This document shows, piece by piece, positions 1 through 11,914 of a stretch of DNA of 64,000 nucleotides. Every line of letters starts with the position of its first letter. Position 1 is the stretch's first letter. The position numbers and the translations under genes are program-made. This DNA comes from Stramonita haemastoma (lineage: Eukaryota; Mollusca; Gastropoda; Neogastropoda; Muricidae): positions 23,510,079-23,574,078 of the forward strand of contig CM060342.1 in assembly GCA_030674155.1 (NCBI GenBank), read 5' to 3'. The notes under the pieces are model-generated. The model ran no database searches. It was given only the letters and a program-made list of their open reading frames with translations, and was not told the DNA's origin.

Positions 1-260
1 CTCACTCAGTCCCATGTCCCAAAGGACGTAGGGGGGACATGAGAGAAGACGCAACAGAGATCTTTTTCCATGCTTCACGATCCTGTGTGGCTAGTAGGAG
101 GTGTTGTAGGGGTTGGGCGGTCCAGTCTTTGATGTTGTCAACCCATGACTTCTTTTGGCGGCCTCTTCTTCTCTTGCCCTCGACTGTTCCTTGCAGGATG
201 GTTTTTGCTAGGGTGTTGTGTCTTGTGGTGTGACCAAACCACATCAGCTTTCTCCTCTTT
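1..260 (-). pseudogene. LINE 3'-end fragment (RT C-terminus)
   Basis: Read on the minus strand, this stretch encodes a chain with the landmarks RRKLMWFGH, LAKTILQGTVEG, RRGRQKKSW and DNIKDWT. This is the familiar C-terminal tail of a non-LTR retrotransposon reverse transcriptase that is abundant in marine invertebrates (RTE-like; clade not proven). Only the tail is present and the reverse transcriptase core is absent. It lies where the downstream intron or 3' part of pelota should be, and is cut by the window edge or by 5' truncation. Related pieces occur near 11,415 and 14,300. Confidence 0.7.
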
Positions 261-283
261 ATGGTGGAGAGCAAAGGCTCTTG

Positions 284-432
284 GGGGATGGGGTAAGATG
301 GGATAAAATAGGATGGGATAAGATAGGATGGGATAGGATAGGTTGGGATAAAAATGGGATGGGATAGGATAGGATGGGATAAGATAGGATAGGATGGGAT
401 AAGATGGGATGGGCTGAGATGGGATGGAATGT
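284..432. repeat. GGATGGGATA-type minisatellite
   Basis: This is a degenerate tandem array built on units such as GGATGGGATA and GGATAAGATA. It creates a spurious open frame rich in Pro, Ser, His and Ile. The array sits beside a LINE tail on one side and a short piece of the AGCTGCT-type dispersed repeat (about 405-485) on the other. Confidence 0.75.
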
Positions 433-528
433 ACAGCAGCTGAGAGGAGCTAAAAGTGAGGGGAAACTGACAGCTGTGGTCTAGGCACATCTCACACACC
501 ATCCTCATTCACTCCACCATCCTCATAC

Positions 529-3500
529 CCATAAAAGGCTCTGTCCGGGTCGTTCTGCAACATCTGGTAGAAGTCATCCAGACTTTTGACTTCTCCAGAA
601 GCCTTGGTGTCCGCCAGTCGAGCCACCACACTGGGGTCTGTCAAAACCTCTGAAAGGTGAAGAAAGAAAGAAAGGAAGAAAATAGTGAATCGTTTCATGG
701 CATGAACATTTTACGTTACTTTACATTACATGATGAGACTATAAACCGAGGCCCTGTGTGCGAATGCACGCAGAACATCTTGTGCACACATTAAAACCCC
801 GTTCCACCTTTCGGAGGAGCAGGCCATTGTGTGTCGGTAGGAGCGAATGACAAAATTTTTTTTAAAAACAGCATGCACACAGGTGTCATGTTTAGACACC
901 ATCCCGGAGGGGGGGGGGGAAAAAAAGGGTAGGCGCTGTACTTGTGGCGATGCGCTCTCCCCGGGGAGTTAGTTAAAGTTAAAGTCTGTCCTGAGCCTAA
1001 GGCTCATCAGGCCGGTGCTTATCCCGGTTTCTGTGGCGTTAAGCGACTGAGAGTCATAGACTCCCCCCTGGATAGGACGCCAGTCTATCGCAGGGTTAAC
1101 CCCCAACACAAGGTTGGTACCCCTTTTACACCTGGGTGGGGTGAGAAAATAGCCGTAAAGTGCCTTTTCCAAGGGCACAACGCCATAGCCGAAAGCTGGG
1201 ATCGAACCCGCAACCTTTAGATTACGAGTCCAACGCCCTAACCACTTGACTATAGCGTCGGCTTCCCCGGGGAGAGCAGCCCGAATTTCACGCAGAGAAA
1301 TCTGCTGTGACATAAAGTGGTATAAAATAAATATAAAAAAATACAATAAATGACAACCACCTTAGTGCTTTGCCTGCAGGCCCATGATTGCACTTGTCTG
1401 GTATGAAAAAAGTTATGAGGTCGACAGACTTTTTTCTTTTTCTTTTACATTTTGAAGATTGATGATGTGAGTGGCTTTCCTCTTAGTGGATAATAATCTG
1501 AAAAATTTTTGTTCTAAACAGAAACAGCTCAAAATACAATTACAGCAATGGAGGACTCTGAACATGTAAGCATTTCTTAATTTTTTTTTTTTTTTTATTG
1601 CTAATCTCCAGGGGGTTGTGAACAGATATGCACAAGAAGCTTCTTTTCTTTTTTAAAATGCTTGTCTTCAGATGACTGTGAACCAAAAGGCATGAAAAAA
1701 ACCAACTGTTTAACATGCCTTTATCTGGGGGTATCTGAACATATAGACACAAAAAAGTTGTTTTTTTTAAATGAAATGTCCAAATACGTTTTTGGTAAAC
1801 ATACACACTTGGGGGAGAGGGGGAAAGGTTGTTTTTCGTTGGTGTTTTTTTTGTTGTTGTTGATGCTGTTCTCTGGCTACAGCTCAGACCTCACCAATGA
1901 TGAGATTTTTGTGTATAAAACAGTTTTTGCCCACCATGAAAGTAGCCGCATCCTGACTTTGGGGATAATGCCTGCAGTTTTCCGATGTATTTCTGTTATC
2001 CACTCTTGCTGGCATGAAAGGCCTACTCTTCTGAATGGCAGAACGGGTACTGACATGAGCGCAAGATGATCTACACGCCTTCATACATGAGGCCTTGGTT
2101 TATAGTCTCATTCAACGGTCTACTCATCATTCTAAAAAGAAAAAACTGAATCATGTGAGTAACAAAACAGCACTTATGAATCAAATCAGCAAACCAACCA
2201 TGATGATTCTAAAAAAGAAAATCTTACTAAAGCAAACATAAAGGCACGTATTAACTATGTACCTTTCAAGGAGTGTTTGAATCCGGATGATGAATGGACC
2301 AGAACAAATTTGCCCTTGTTCTCTAGCAGTATCTTGTGATCCTGTTTGACAGCTTCAGCAAACATGTACTGCACAAACTGGTCCTGAAGAAAAAAGAAAG
2401 AAAAAATCATGTATGTATATATGAGATACATGATAAAAGAACAAAGTGGTGGAAGAACAGAAACAGTGGGATCAAGATTGTGTACTGCATAAAAGTAAGC
2501 ATTCATGACTATTTCGTTCATAAGTGCTTTTCACAGTTTTACTTTGTGTACAATTGTGCAGGATAAGGTGTGCACACTGACTCAGGAATCAAAATATCAT
2601 TTAGGTAAAGGTGTTCCCATAACTTATGTGATTTTAGGGCAGTGAGACATCAGAGACCTCAGCTTCTCCAAGGGTGAGCCTATTGAAGGCAGCACCCATC
2701 TCCTCTCCCTCGCTGCTTTACTTTCCCTGACCCTAAAGAGGGAAGTTATCCACTGACAGCTGGGTGAACAGGGGGACTGTATTGAAGCCAAAGCACACAA
2801 ACGGTTACCCATCCAACTGGTAACCATGCTCAGTGCTTCTTAAACTTAGCTTGGGGAAAGCGAGTGCTCTGACCACTGAGCTATCCCGTCCCTGAATATC
2901 ATTTTCAGTCAAATAAAAAACTTGTTTGTCCTCCTCTCTACCTTTTCCTCCTATACAATATCTGTGATGACCGGCTTGGCTGTCAACTTTGTTTTGAAAT
3001 CTCTTCAATTCTATCAAAGGATGGACTGAAGGAAAAAAAAAGGTTTGATTTAACTGGTTATCAAACAAGGACAAAAACATAGCCCCCCCCCAAAAAAAAA
3101 GGTATCATTAAATACCGATTCCTCTGAAATCGGAGTATGGCTGTCTATATGGCGAGGTACTTGAAAATAGTCATACATGCAAACTTCTCATTCAGTGTGC
3201 AATTTCAATCTCACAGTGATTCCCAGGTGAGATGAGTGAGTCAGAGGGCACGTTCTGGGTGACCCCCCAGAGTGCTAAGCTGGGGAACAACAACAACAAT
3301 ACCGTTTATTCCACTTTCCCATAAAAGTCAATCCCTCCCCCCCCCCCCCCAATTTTTTTTTTTGGGGGGGAGGGGGGGAGAATGTAAAAGAAAAACAAGT
3401 AAAACAAAACAGAAACAAACAAAAAAAAACCCTACACAGAGAAATCCCATTGAATCTAAACAAAGAACAGAAGAGTACATACAGCATTTTCATATTCCTT

Positions 3501-3919
3501 CACCTTTTAAAATACCGTGGGTTTTTTCAAAAATTGATTTTTTTTTTACCTTTATTCATATATTTTCCGAAATGGAGCTATCAAAGTGACAACGTCAAAG
3601 ATCAATTAAACAAATAGCTTACCTTTACAAAACCTGGGCTTGCTACGAGTACACACTTCACCACTGAAAAAAGAAAGAACACAAAGTTATCCTTGAAAAT
3701 GCATAGGTCGACATAAATATCAAGATAAAAACAAAACAAAACAAAAAAAAACCCATACATGTCAAGATATATACATGTTCTAATGATTACACTTAACTCT
3801 ACACAGCCTTCTTTAGGAGTCCACATTTATATTAATATCAATCAATATCTCAATTCAGCAGTCTTCAGACAATTTTGGCTATAGGGGTACAGATGCATGA
3901 CTTGATAATCCTCTGCTGC

Positions 3920-4014
<95 letters not shown>

Positions 4015-5058
4015 CGCGCATGTGCATGAGTGCATGCATGTGTATACATGCATGCATGTATGCGTGTGTGTGTCTGTGAGTGCAGGCACACTCTCTCCCA
4101 CAGTCTCACACATCCACTCACCATTCAAACAATTACCTTTCAAAGACAAAAGCTCAGTATAAAATTGTGCAGCTACTTACAAAATGAAGCAAACTGAATA
4201 TATTCTTTTATACCGAGTGCTTATTCCATTATCCTCGATATAAAAGAATAAAATCAAATAAAATCAAAATCAAATCAAAAGCATCTGGACTGACAACTAT
4301 CAGCTAGGAAATCTATTACCATCCACCACAGTGACCACATCAATGCTAACACCTTGTTAACCTCTTTACTGCGCTGTTGACGAACAGTGTTTGTCATAGA
4401 AACCGTCACCAGCAATGCTCAGATGACGATTGCTGTTCGTCATGATTCAACGCTCTCTCTGTTTCGTCCAGCATATGCCTGAGCAAAATATGATTGCAGC
4501 AAAAGGGTTAAGGACAATACCTCAGTTGCAATCACCTCTTGAAGTATGAAGTCTACGTGTAAAATTGGGAAGCTAATTTTAAACTGAAATACTCACATCA
4601 ACATCAACTGTTTACTTTTTTTTGTTTGTCTGTTTGTTCCTCAGCTAGAGCTCTGAGATTCACCAATGGAGATATTTATACTTATGCAATTGTTTTTTAT
4701 GCAATTGTTTTTTCCCCACCAATCAGGTTGCCACATTCCGACTTTAGAGAAATTCTGTTTCAATAATGTAACCAACATTTCAAAGCTATAAAATCATAAA
4801 TACCAATAACTGCTTTAAATAATGGATATTTTATTTATTGATATTAGCTCACCTTCAAAATTGATATGTCTCAAAACAGCTTGCATGATCTGGTCATAGA
4901 ACCGATTGAGGCCCTGAAAATGAAATCAAAAGCACCTGCGTTCAAATCATACATACACCATAAAACCAATTACAAAGAAAGCAAATATACCTAAATTTAC
5001 ACACATAAATCATAATCATAATCATAATATTGTTTATAGCCCTACCAACCACGAAAGC

Positions 5059-5135
<77 letters not shown>

Positions 5136-5324
5136 ACACACACACACACTCCATTATCTTCGATATATGAGAATAAATAAATAAATCAAACAATCAAACA
5201 AACAAACAAACAAACAAACAAACGCATGCATGCATGCACACACGCATGCACACATGCACGCACGCACACACATACACACACACAACAATAGTTGCTGTCT
5301 GAGCATTCAACGAAGAAGAAGAAC

Positions 5325-5410
<86 letters not shown>

Positions 5411-5798
5411 GATGAAGAAGAAGAACAACAACAAGAACATAAAGAACAAGGACAAGAAGAACAACAACAAGAACAACAAGATTAAGAAAGAAAAAAAACG
5501 AAGAAGAAAAGTGGCAAGGATAAACAGAGAGAAACAAAAGAAAGCAACACCCACAGCACCCTTACCCTGGTGTGCTGGTCGCACAGCCCTTTCCGCTTCC
5601 TGGGGATGCTGGTTTCAATCTTGGCCCGCACCAGGGTCATGCTGCTGGTGACCAGGCAGACATGGGCAATGCCCTCCTGCATCACGATGGCCGCCAAATC
5701 CGCTGACTGGGATGGATCGCACGCCATGTCTGCAACAGGACACATTCCATGATGAGTCTGTCTGTGACATATATTTGTGTGTGTGTGGGGGGGGGGGG

Positions 5799-5888
<90 letters not shown>

Positions 5889-7180
5889 CTCAAAGTGTAA
5901 GTGAGTGCTTATGATCAAGAGGAATACTTTTACTACAAACAAGCGAGACAAAAAAATCAAATAGCTTTTTGTCTTTTTCTTTTTTAAATGACTATCAACC
6001 TATACAGAAATATTTTGGTAACCTAAGCAACGTTAATAAAACTACAGACTGACTAACAGAGATAAGCACTCATAGACAGGAATACAACATTAAAAAGCAT
6101 AGATATCATTCTTCTCAAAAGAATCGCTGAAAGATTTGCATGTAGTCTATCTCTATGAATGCAACTCATATTTAAATGAATCAACACAAATTCATATGAT
6201 CTGAATACCACTTTCCTCACAATATCTGATTACTCATCCAAGCACAATCAAAACAATAAAACAAGAGTGAACATTCAAAAAAAAAAAGAATTCAGAGGGT
6301 TTGAACTAAAAGCCAAGAAAAATAATAATCATTACCTATGCGTTCCAGCGCAACACTGTCCCATTCCTGTTTGCTCAGAGTGAAAGGTCGATTCAGTTCA
6401 AGGTCAAGGGTGTGGTATGCCCCCATCTAAAAAACAAACAAAAAATGATAAAGAAAAGTTTCAAGCATGACATTTAATATGAAGAGTTTATCTGCTTATT
6501 ACGAGAATAAATATATATTTCAACTAATGGAAAAATTGGAAAAGAAAGAAACTTAAAGACAAACAAACCAAAATTGAAAACAGAGGCTTCAGACAAAACC
6601 TGGACCCCATCTGCTGCACGCTGGAAACAACTGTGTGGAACAGATAAATCAGTACTAGGGATATAAGATAGCCGCCGCTGTGGCCTAGTGGTTAGGGCGT
6701 TGTACTCGTAATCTAAAGGTTGCGGGTTCGATCCCAGCTATTCCGCTATGGCGTTGTGCCCTTGGAAAAGGCACTTTACGGCTATTTTCTCACCCCACCC
6801 AGGTGTAAAAGGGGTACCAACCTTGTGTTGGGGGTTAACCCTGCGATAGACTGGCGTCCTATCCAGGGGGGAGTCTATGACTCTCAGTCGCTTAACGCCA
6901 CAGAAACCGGGATAAGCACCGGCCTGATGAGCCTTAAGGCTCGGGACAGACTTTAACTTTAACTAGGGATATAAGATATTAAGTCACCATCCCAGATTCA
7001 AATCCATTCCAAAGCTCTGGAAACATCCATTGAGTTTATTATTGAGTTTATCATTGTGATTATTAAAGAAATATGTAATCCTCACTCTGCCAAAATAAAC
7101 TGGAGACCCTGACAATCTGTTTCAACCATCATGATCATTTTATTAAAATCCATTTTATGTTTTACACACACACACACACA

Positions 7181-7253
<73 letters not shown>

Positions 7254-9640
7254 AGAGTCATATAATATGTTTTACACACAATTACAAGCTGACAGACTCA
7301 GAAAAAACACCTAGAAAACTAACACACACAAATGATTTTTTTTTAAAACAAAAAACAAATAAACAAAAAAAGAGAAATATATCTTGGGATTTCTGCAATG
7401 TCTTGCTACTATTATTATATATCATAAATTAAGTATGAATATAAATTATTTCTTCATCACAAGAAGCAGCTTGGCAAATAAAAAATTTCTATTAATCACA
7501 ACACTTAATTAAAATCATTACATAAACTCCTTTACTCTGAACACACAAGATATGTAGTACAGTTCTTGTATCGAATCATACCAAAGGTAACTCCTGTCTT
7601 TTCGTTTAGTCTACCTCTCAGACTTTCTACACACATCACTACATTTTCATGTTCTACACAACAGTTTTGCGCGTGACTCTTTTACCTTGACATACTGATT
7701 CTCACAGATGTTTCGACCTTTCACCCTCAGTACACACGCCTGTGTGTCGAAATCGATGTCCTCTACACGGATGGTGAGAGTTGTCCGCACTTTGCTGGCG
7801 TTGGTGCTGCCGGTGGCGGATTCTGTGGTCACTTTCCTTTCAACAAAAGAGGAGGAGAGGTGTTAACCGAAAAAAAAATGTACAAAAAGAGAATTTACAA
7901 AAAGAGAATTTACAAAAAATAGAATGTACCAAAAAAGAATTTACAAGTGTTTGTTTCTCTTATCTATTCTTTACTTAATCCTTCTTCTTTATGAGAATTT
8001 CGAAAAGGCAGCATTGGATAAAAAAGAAAAAAAAGGCAGCATTGATTCCTAAGACTTAAGTTAAGTCTGACTTTCATTTTCATTTCCTCAAAACTGACCA
8101 AAAAAGTCTAATAATACTGCAAGTCTTCAATACTGTTTATCTATCTATTCTTTACTTAATACTTCTTTATTATAAGAATTTTAAAACGGCAGCATTGGAA
8201 AAAAAAAAAAAGGCAGCATTAATTCTTAACGACTTAAGACTTAAGTATGACTTTCATTTTCACTTCCTCAAAACTGACCAAAAAGTCTGATAAAACTTGA
8301 GTCTTTATTTACCTGATGGTTGTGGAACGAAGAGTGTCCCCCACATTGACCAGATTGTAGGATGCCACATGTCTTCTGATTCTTCGGCAACCAAAGTCAC
8401 AGACCTGAAACAAGTAAAAATTAAAAATATAAATTTGTCATCTCATACTGACCTGAAAGTGAAACCATATCATTTCCTTTTGTAATTAAAACAGTAAAAA
8501 GTGACTGTTTCTTAACTAAATCAACGTGAATGAGAACAAAAAATGTCATCTGTGGAATCTATGCTCTAGCTCTCATGAGAGCTTTGGAGGGGAGGGGGAT
8601 TCGTTCCTTGGCTAGTGCTCTTGAGGTTCACCAATGGTGAGATTTTGTGTATGCGACTGTTTTTATCCACCATTAAGGTAGTCACATTCTGACCTGGGAT
8701 ACAAGAGCTTTTGATTCCTGTCTTGGGGTCTTTTTGTTTTTCACACTAGTAGACCAGGGCAATGACAAAAATGTATGCAGTAAGAGTATCACACTCAAGT
8801 CTCAAGATAAAAAAAAACAATCGATGTGGATTCAAATTACTGTGAGCTATCCATTTCAGAGGGCTGGGATTAACATTGATTCCAAACTTTATTTTGTTCC
8901 CTTGCAAGGCATTCAGGTGATACTTTTTTCTATCTTTTTTTTTTTTTTTGGGGGGGGGGGGGGGGGAATTCCATAGACTTAAAACTCATAAAAATTCTCT
9001 CTTATGCCAAAGTCGGATGCGCTGGGCCTGACCTGTCCGGTGATTAACGGCAGTGTGACTCATTTTCACTCATATAAGTTTTTATAACAGACATTGAGAC
9101 AACAATAGTTGCTGTCTGAGCACTCCACAAAGAAGAAGATGAGACTTCAAACCAAGTTTATCTGTGGCAATACTGTCACAGTGTGTCAATACAATCCACA
9201 ATAAACATCTTGCGTGTGCCACATCATTAATTCAAAACCCACCCATGAAAGTTGAAGATAAAACTATGTAGTGAAAGACCGTTACTGTAATACTAGTGTA
9301 CTACTACTACTAGGCATACTATTACTATTATAATTATTAGGCCACTTCAGTCTGGTAGAAAAATGACATGAAGCTACTGCTCCAAATGCTAGCATCCAGA
9401 TCCTCACTGGATATCTAGCGATATATATATATAGATAGATATATATATATAGAAAATTTTCGCTTCTATTCTGAAGCTTTATCAGGCTGAAATCAACCAA
9501 TAAAGAGATGAAGTTGAACACAGTCGTGTTTTTATCATTATTTTACTGTTTTTACCTCAACTGTGTGACTGGAGGAGCAGTGCCACAGAACTGTGGTTTT
9601 ATCAAGTCAACTATATAATATATATATATATATATTATAT

Positions 9641-9698
<58 letters not shown>

Positions 9699-9961
9699 GG
9701 TCGGTTTCAAAACGAATGGCGAGTACTGCAGTAGTAGGCCTAGTCGAGTTCTATGTGGGAACAGATGACAATATTTACACAACTGCATACACACGGGGAC
9801 TGGATGAAAAAACACAAGAGTGCTTATTCTATTATCCTCGATATAAAACTAAAAGAATAAAATAAATGAATAATAAATCAAATTAATATGTTGACATGTA
9901 AAAAAGAAGTGTTGTGTTCTTACCCGGCGCCTTTGTCGATCACTTTGCTGATTAACTTCAT
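529..9961 (-). CDS. pelo: Pelota homologue, 5' nine coding exons (3' end off window)
   Basis: Pelota binds the empty A site of stalled ribosomes with the GTPase Hbs1 and splits them (no-go and non-stop decay; cytoplasm). The coding exons, in gene order, are 9961-9924, 8404-8313, 7836-7686, 6426-6336, 5729-5566, 4913-4853, 3663-3623, 2383-2263 and 649-529; all introns are GT-AG and the phases join. Family landmarks are the N-terminus [29 protein letters not shown] (SmAP-like N domain), [26 protein letters not shown] and IPRKRKG (central eRF1-like domain), [19 protein letters not shown], and [23 protein letters not shown] (start of the third domain). About 293 of the usual 385 or so residues are present; the rest lies beyond position 1. 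The start is the first ATG and matches the family N-terminus. Exon 2 lacks one base between the His codon of DMWH and the Tyr codon of YNLV (near 8367), probably a consensus error, because the following exons need the corrected phase. Confidence 0.93.
969..1263 (-). mobile_element. tRNA-derived SINE, family A, full copy
   Basis: On the minus strand the head has an A-box-like part (GTGGTTAGGGCGTTGGACTC) and a B box (GGTTCGATCCC) with a Thr-tRNA-like arrangement. A roughly 220-bp body follows, ending in TTTAACTTTAACT. Exact 11-bp target-site duplications TCCCCGGGGAG flank it at 958-968 and 1264-1274. It lies in a pelota intron. The other copies are at 6671, 17274, 49433 and 53716. Confidence 0.88.
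2603..2894 (-). mobile_element. tRNA/5S-like chimeric SINE, family B
   Basis: Minus-strand copy whose head reads GGGATAGCTCAGTGGTCAGA (tRNA A-box type). A segment like the 5S rRNA internal promoter follows, then the family body (GGTACC-type core, GCAGCGAGGGAGAGGAGATG). The direct repeat AATATCATTT at 2593-2602 and 2895-2904 is the target-site duplication. It sits in a pelota intron. Confidence 0.8.
3113..3300 (-). repeat. Dispersed repeat H
   Basis: A block of about 185 bp that recurs in the opposite orientation at 30843-31032 (shared landmarks CAGCTTAACACTCTGG, CTGTGAGATTGAAATTGCA and AGTACCTCGCCATATAGGC). A diverged version lies around 56,676-56,950. No protein or terminal repeat was recognised, so the class is unknown. 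Confidence 0.65.
3921..4012. repeat. (TG)n microsatellite
   Basis: An uninterrupted run of about 46 TG units inside a pelota intron, followed by a short GCATG-rich stretch. Long open frames over it, on both strands, are artefacts. Confidence 0.95.
4361..4507. mobile_element. Short TTAA-flanked MITE, piggyBac-like
   Basis: Flanked by TTAA at 4357-4360 and 4508-4511. The ends read CCTCTTTACTGC and, inverted, CCCTTTTGCTGC. It contains an internal inverted repeat around GACGAACAG/CTGTTCGTC. A second copy in the opposite orientation is at 48009-48149, also between TTAA sites. TTAA targets and CCCTTT termini are typical of piggyBac-type elements; no transposase is present. Confidence 0.65.
5062..5150. 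repeat. (CA)n microsatellite
   Basis: A nearly pure CA run in the pelota intron between exons 5 and 6. A further short CA/ACGC tract follows to about 5283. Confidence 0.93.
5324..5404. repeat. (CAG)n trinucleotide repeat
   Basis: About 27 CAG units with a few TAG and CAA interruptions, continuing into an AAC/AAG-rich tract to about 5515. It is intronic in pelota. It follows directly on a copy of the ACAACAATAGTTGCTGTCTG element whose tail is GAAGAAGAA, so the array probably grew from that tail. Confidence 0.92.
5774..5886. repeat. (TG)n with G run
   Basis: A TG array interrupted by a run of about 12 G at 5787-5798. It starts about 45 bp upstream of the acceptor of pelota exon 5 (transcript sense), so it lies close to the branch-point region. 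Confidence 0.92.
6671..6961 (+). mobile_element. tRNA-derived SINE, family A, full copy
   Basis: Begins GCCGCCGCTGTGGCCTAGTG, has the B box GGTTCGATCCC, and ends TTTAACTTTAA. A perfect 17-bp target-site duplication, ACTAGGGATATAAGATA, flanks it at 6654-6670 and 6962-6978, which defines the element exactly. It lies in a pelota intron. Confidence 0.92.
7164..7251. repeat. (CA)n microsatellite
   Basis: A CA run with one CTCA interruption, in the pelota intron between exons 3 and 4. Confidence 0.93.
7961..8311. repeat. Intronic tandem duplication (~180 bp x 2)
   Basis: Two diverged units start at TATCTATTCTTTACTTAAT (7961 and 8142). Both contain GGCAGCATTGG followed by an A run, a second GGCAGCATT, and TTCCTCAAAACTGACC. 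The second unit ends at the donor of pelota exon 2, so the copied segment is the beginning of the intron in transcript sense. Confidence 0.8.
9003..9145 (+). repeat. Dispersed element L, GAA-tailed
   Basis: Contains GATGCGCTGGGCCTGAC, then ACAACAATAGTTGCTGTCTG, and ends in a GAAGAAGA tail. Related copies lie at 52468-52595, 5283-5320 (tail end only) and 43670-43770 (partial). The simple tail suggests a retroposed SINE-like element, but no head with tRNA boxes was seen. Confidence 0.6.
9614..9692. repeat. (TA)n microsatellite
   Basis: A TA-rich run with small interruptions in the first pelota intron. A smaller AT/GATA tract lies at 9420-9450. Confidence 0.93.
9735..9886 (+). mobile_element. 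SINE family C, 3' part
   Basis: Carries the family C landmarks GGGAACAGATGACA, CACACGGGGACTGGATG and TTATCCTCGATATAAAA, with an AATAAA-rich tail. The tRNA-like head is missing. Other partial copies lie at 4200-4260, 10640-10800 (-), 22795-22890, 29130-29273, 39000-39216 (-) and 59620-59892 (-). The best full copy is at 63424-63722 (-). Confidence 0.7.
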
Positions 9962-11154
9962 TTTCTTTCACCACAGTGTCCTTCCAATGTTGTTACAAAC
10001 TGTTGTGAAAAGTAAAGACGAACTTTACTGTCTTAGACCTATACTCTGTAAAGAGGCTGTGTTAAAACGAAACAGACTGGTTGATTGCGTGATACTTGTG
10101 TCATCCATTTTCCAAGGGAAGCTATTCTGTTAAGGGTCGTTGAGAGTTAGGTTACCCTTAGGCTAGGCCTACTTGAGCCTCGCCCCTAGTGCCTTTCAAT
10201 AATTTTTTTGCCCTCTTTTTTCTTCTTCTTTTTTTCAGGTTTATCGATTTCGTGATCTTATAGTTATCTGCTATTGAAATTTAAGTTTTTCCAGTTCTAA
10301 ATCTCTATCATTGGAACAATGAAGTCTTGTCAACCCAACATGAACTTTCAGTTTACGTCGAGAAGGTGTCGATACAAAATTACCACCACAACCAGAGCAA
10401 TTCATAGGGACAAAATCCAACACAGCCACGTAGTTTAAAAACAGCAGCAACAACAACAAACAAACAAACCAAAATTCATATTCTATAAATACGAATGATT
10501 TCATCAGAAATTTCATGTAAAATTGAAACAAACATTGAGAAAAAAGAAAGGGGGGGGGGGGGGGGGGGGGAGTCGGGAGGGGCGGGGGTTATTTCTATGA
10601 CAATGAAATATTATGCACTCGTGTACATTTTTGTTTTAACATCTAGTCCCGGTGCGTAAGCAGTTTTGTCAATTTTATTATCAGTTCCCACCAGCACACA
10701 ATGGTCTGCTTTTCCGAAAAGTAGAACAGGTTTTAATACGCGATGAGATGTTTTGCTTGCGTTCGCACAGGGAGACTCGGTTTATAGGACAGTCTCGAAC
10801 TTTGGCCCTCAGATTATCAGCCTTTAACGACATAGCTATCCCGTCCCCATTCTGTTTTATTTTATTTTATTTGCTTTTCTTTATCTATTTTGTCTAATTT
10901 GAATTTATTTTATTTTGTCTTCTATTGTCTTGTTCTCTTATTTTGTTTCATTTATTTTATTATATTCTGTTGTGTTGTTCCCATGTTTTGAAATTCATTT
11001 TAATGTATTTTGCTTGGAAGGGTTCTTTCTTCTTTTTTGTTTCTTTTTAGGACTCATCAACGTGTTTGTTATTCAAAATTAAAATTCAATTTTGTTCATT
11101 TTCAGTCGTATTTTCTTCGGAATTTTGCGAATAGTCTCCATGAAAGGGCACACA

Positions 11155-11158
<4 letters not shown>

Positions 11159-11248
<90 letters not shown>
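11159..11248. repeat. (AT)n microsatellite
   Basis: About 44 uninterrupted TA units between pelota and the tRNA gene. Confidence 0.95.
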
Positions 11249-11251
<3 letters not shown>

Positions 11252-11825
11252 ATTTTATGTTATCTTTTCCCCGTAAAATTATCTACATGATAGACATTAA
11301 GTTGGAGGGGGAGTCAACTCTCCACCCCAATCTTTCTCCCTTCCCAATGCTGTGAAATCCAGCAAACTGTTGGTCCCTACGAAAATCTATCAATTGTAAA
11401 GAAGAGTAAACTTAATGGTACGCGCATGTCACAAGATCAAAAAGACTAGCAAAAACAAACTGCAAGGCACTGTCCAAAGAGGAAGAAAAAAAAAGGCAGA
11501 CAAAAGAGAAGAGTGCGGAGAACAACATGCAGCAATATGGAACAGGCCTAAATTCAAACAAAACCATGGGAAAGGCAGAACAGAGAGAGGAATGGGGGGA
11601 ACTGGTTGTTAAGTCTTCATGGGTGCCCCCACGGTCGCCAGACTAAGGGATAAGATAGATAGATAGAATGCTGTGGAGACTGAAGCTCTGTTTAGAAAAA
11701 AAATCACACGCGCATAATCTTATGATTACAAAAATGCGCGCGCCGTGTGTGTGTGTGTGTGTGTGTGTGTGAGTTGAAGTTCTAATGGTTATGAAAAAAA
11801 ATAAGAGCACATTTTCAAGGAATAA

Positions 11826-11836
11826 AAACAAAAACT
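11826..11836 (-). terminator. Pol III terminator of tRNA-Ile
   Basis: In transcript sense the tRNA is followed after a few bases by TTTTTGTTTTT, a standard RNA polymerase III stop signal. Confidence 0.75.
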
Positions 11837-11840
11837 TAAG

Positions 11841-11914
11841 TGGCCCACATGGGGGTCGAACCCACGACCTCCGCGTTATCAGCACGGCGCTCTAACCAAC
11901 TGAGCTAATGGGCC
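11841..11914 (-). tRNA. tRNA-Ile (anticodon GAT)
   Basis: The minus strand folds into a complete cloverleaf. The acceptor stem is GGCCCAT/GTGGGCC with discriminator A; the D arm is GCTC/GAGC around AGTTGGTTA; the anticodon stem is CCGTG/CGCGG with loop CTGATAA (anticodon GAT); the variable loop is AGGTC; the T arm is GTGGG/CCCAT with loop TTCGACC. Internal A box (TAGCTCAGTTGG) and B box (GGTTCGACCCC) promoters are intact. Two T runs just downstream on the minus strand (about 11826-11836) can end Pol III transcription. There is no intron and no encoded CCA, as expected for a nuclear gene. Animal nuclear genomes decode AUU/AUC mainly with AAT (inosine) genes, so GAT is the less common isoacceptor. 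Unlike the SINE heads in this window, it has no attached body or tail. Confidence 0.93.

Larger units (their letters stand above)
9962..11840. other. Pelota 5' flank and intergenic region
   Basis: The pelota 5' UTR and promoter should lie in 9962 to about 10150, but no clear TATA or initiator element can be assigned. The remainder holds poly-A/T tracts, a G run at 10550-10571, a reversed SINE C fragment near 10640-10800, the (AT)n array at 11159-11248 and a weak LINE tail relic at about 11415-11640 (LQGTVQRG-like). No gene was recognised. Confidence 0.6.

Noticed and set aside
1201..1263. tRNA gene in each SINE head
   Set aside because: The tRNA-like heads have mismatched acceptor stems and are joined to SINE bodies with target-site duplications; only 11841-11914 is a complete tRNA.
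942..1346. Frames with [18 protein letters not shown] and similar (also at 6720, 17250, 53826)
   Set aside because: The identical peptide recurs because it is read through SINE A; the repeats are tRNA-derived and non-coding.
5186..5651. Poly-Ser, poly-Ala and poly-Leu frames
   Set aside because: Intronic CAG/AAC repeat of pelota, not coding.
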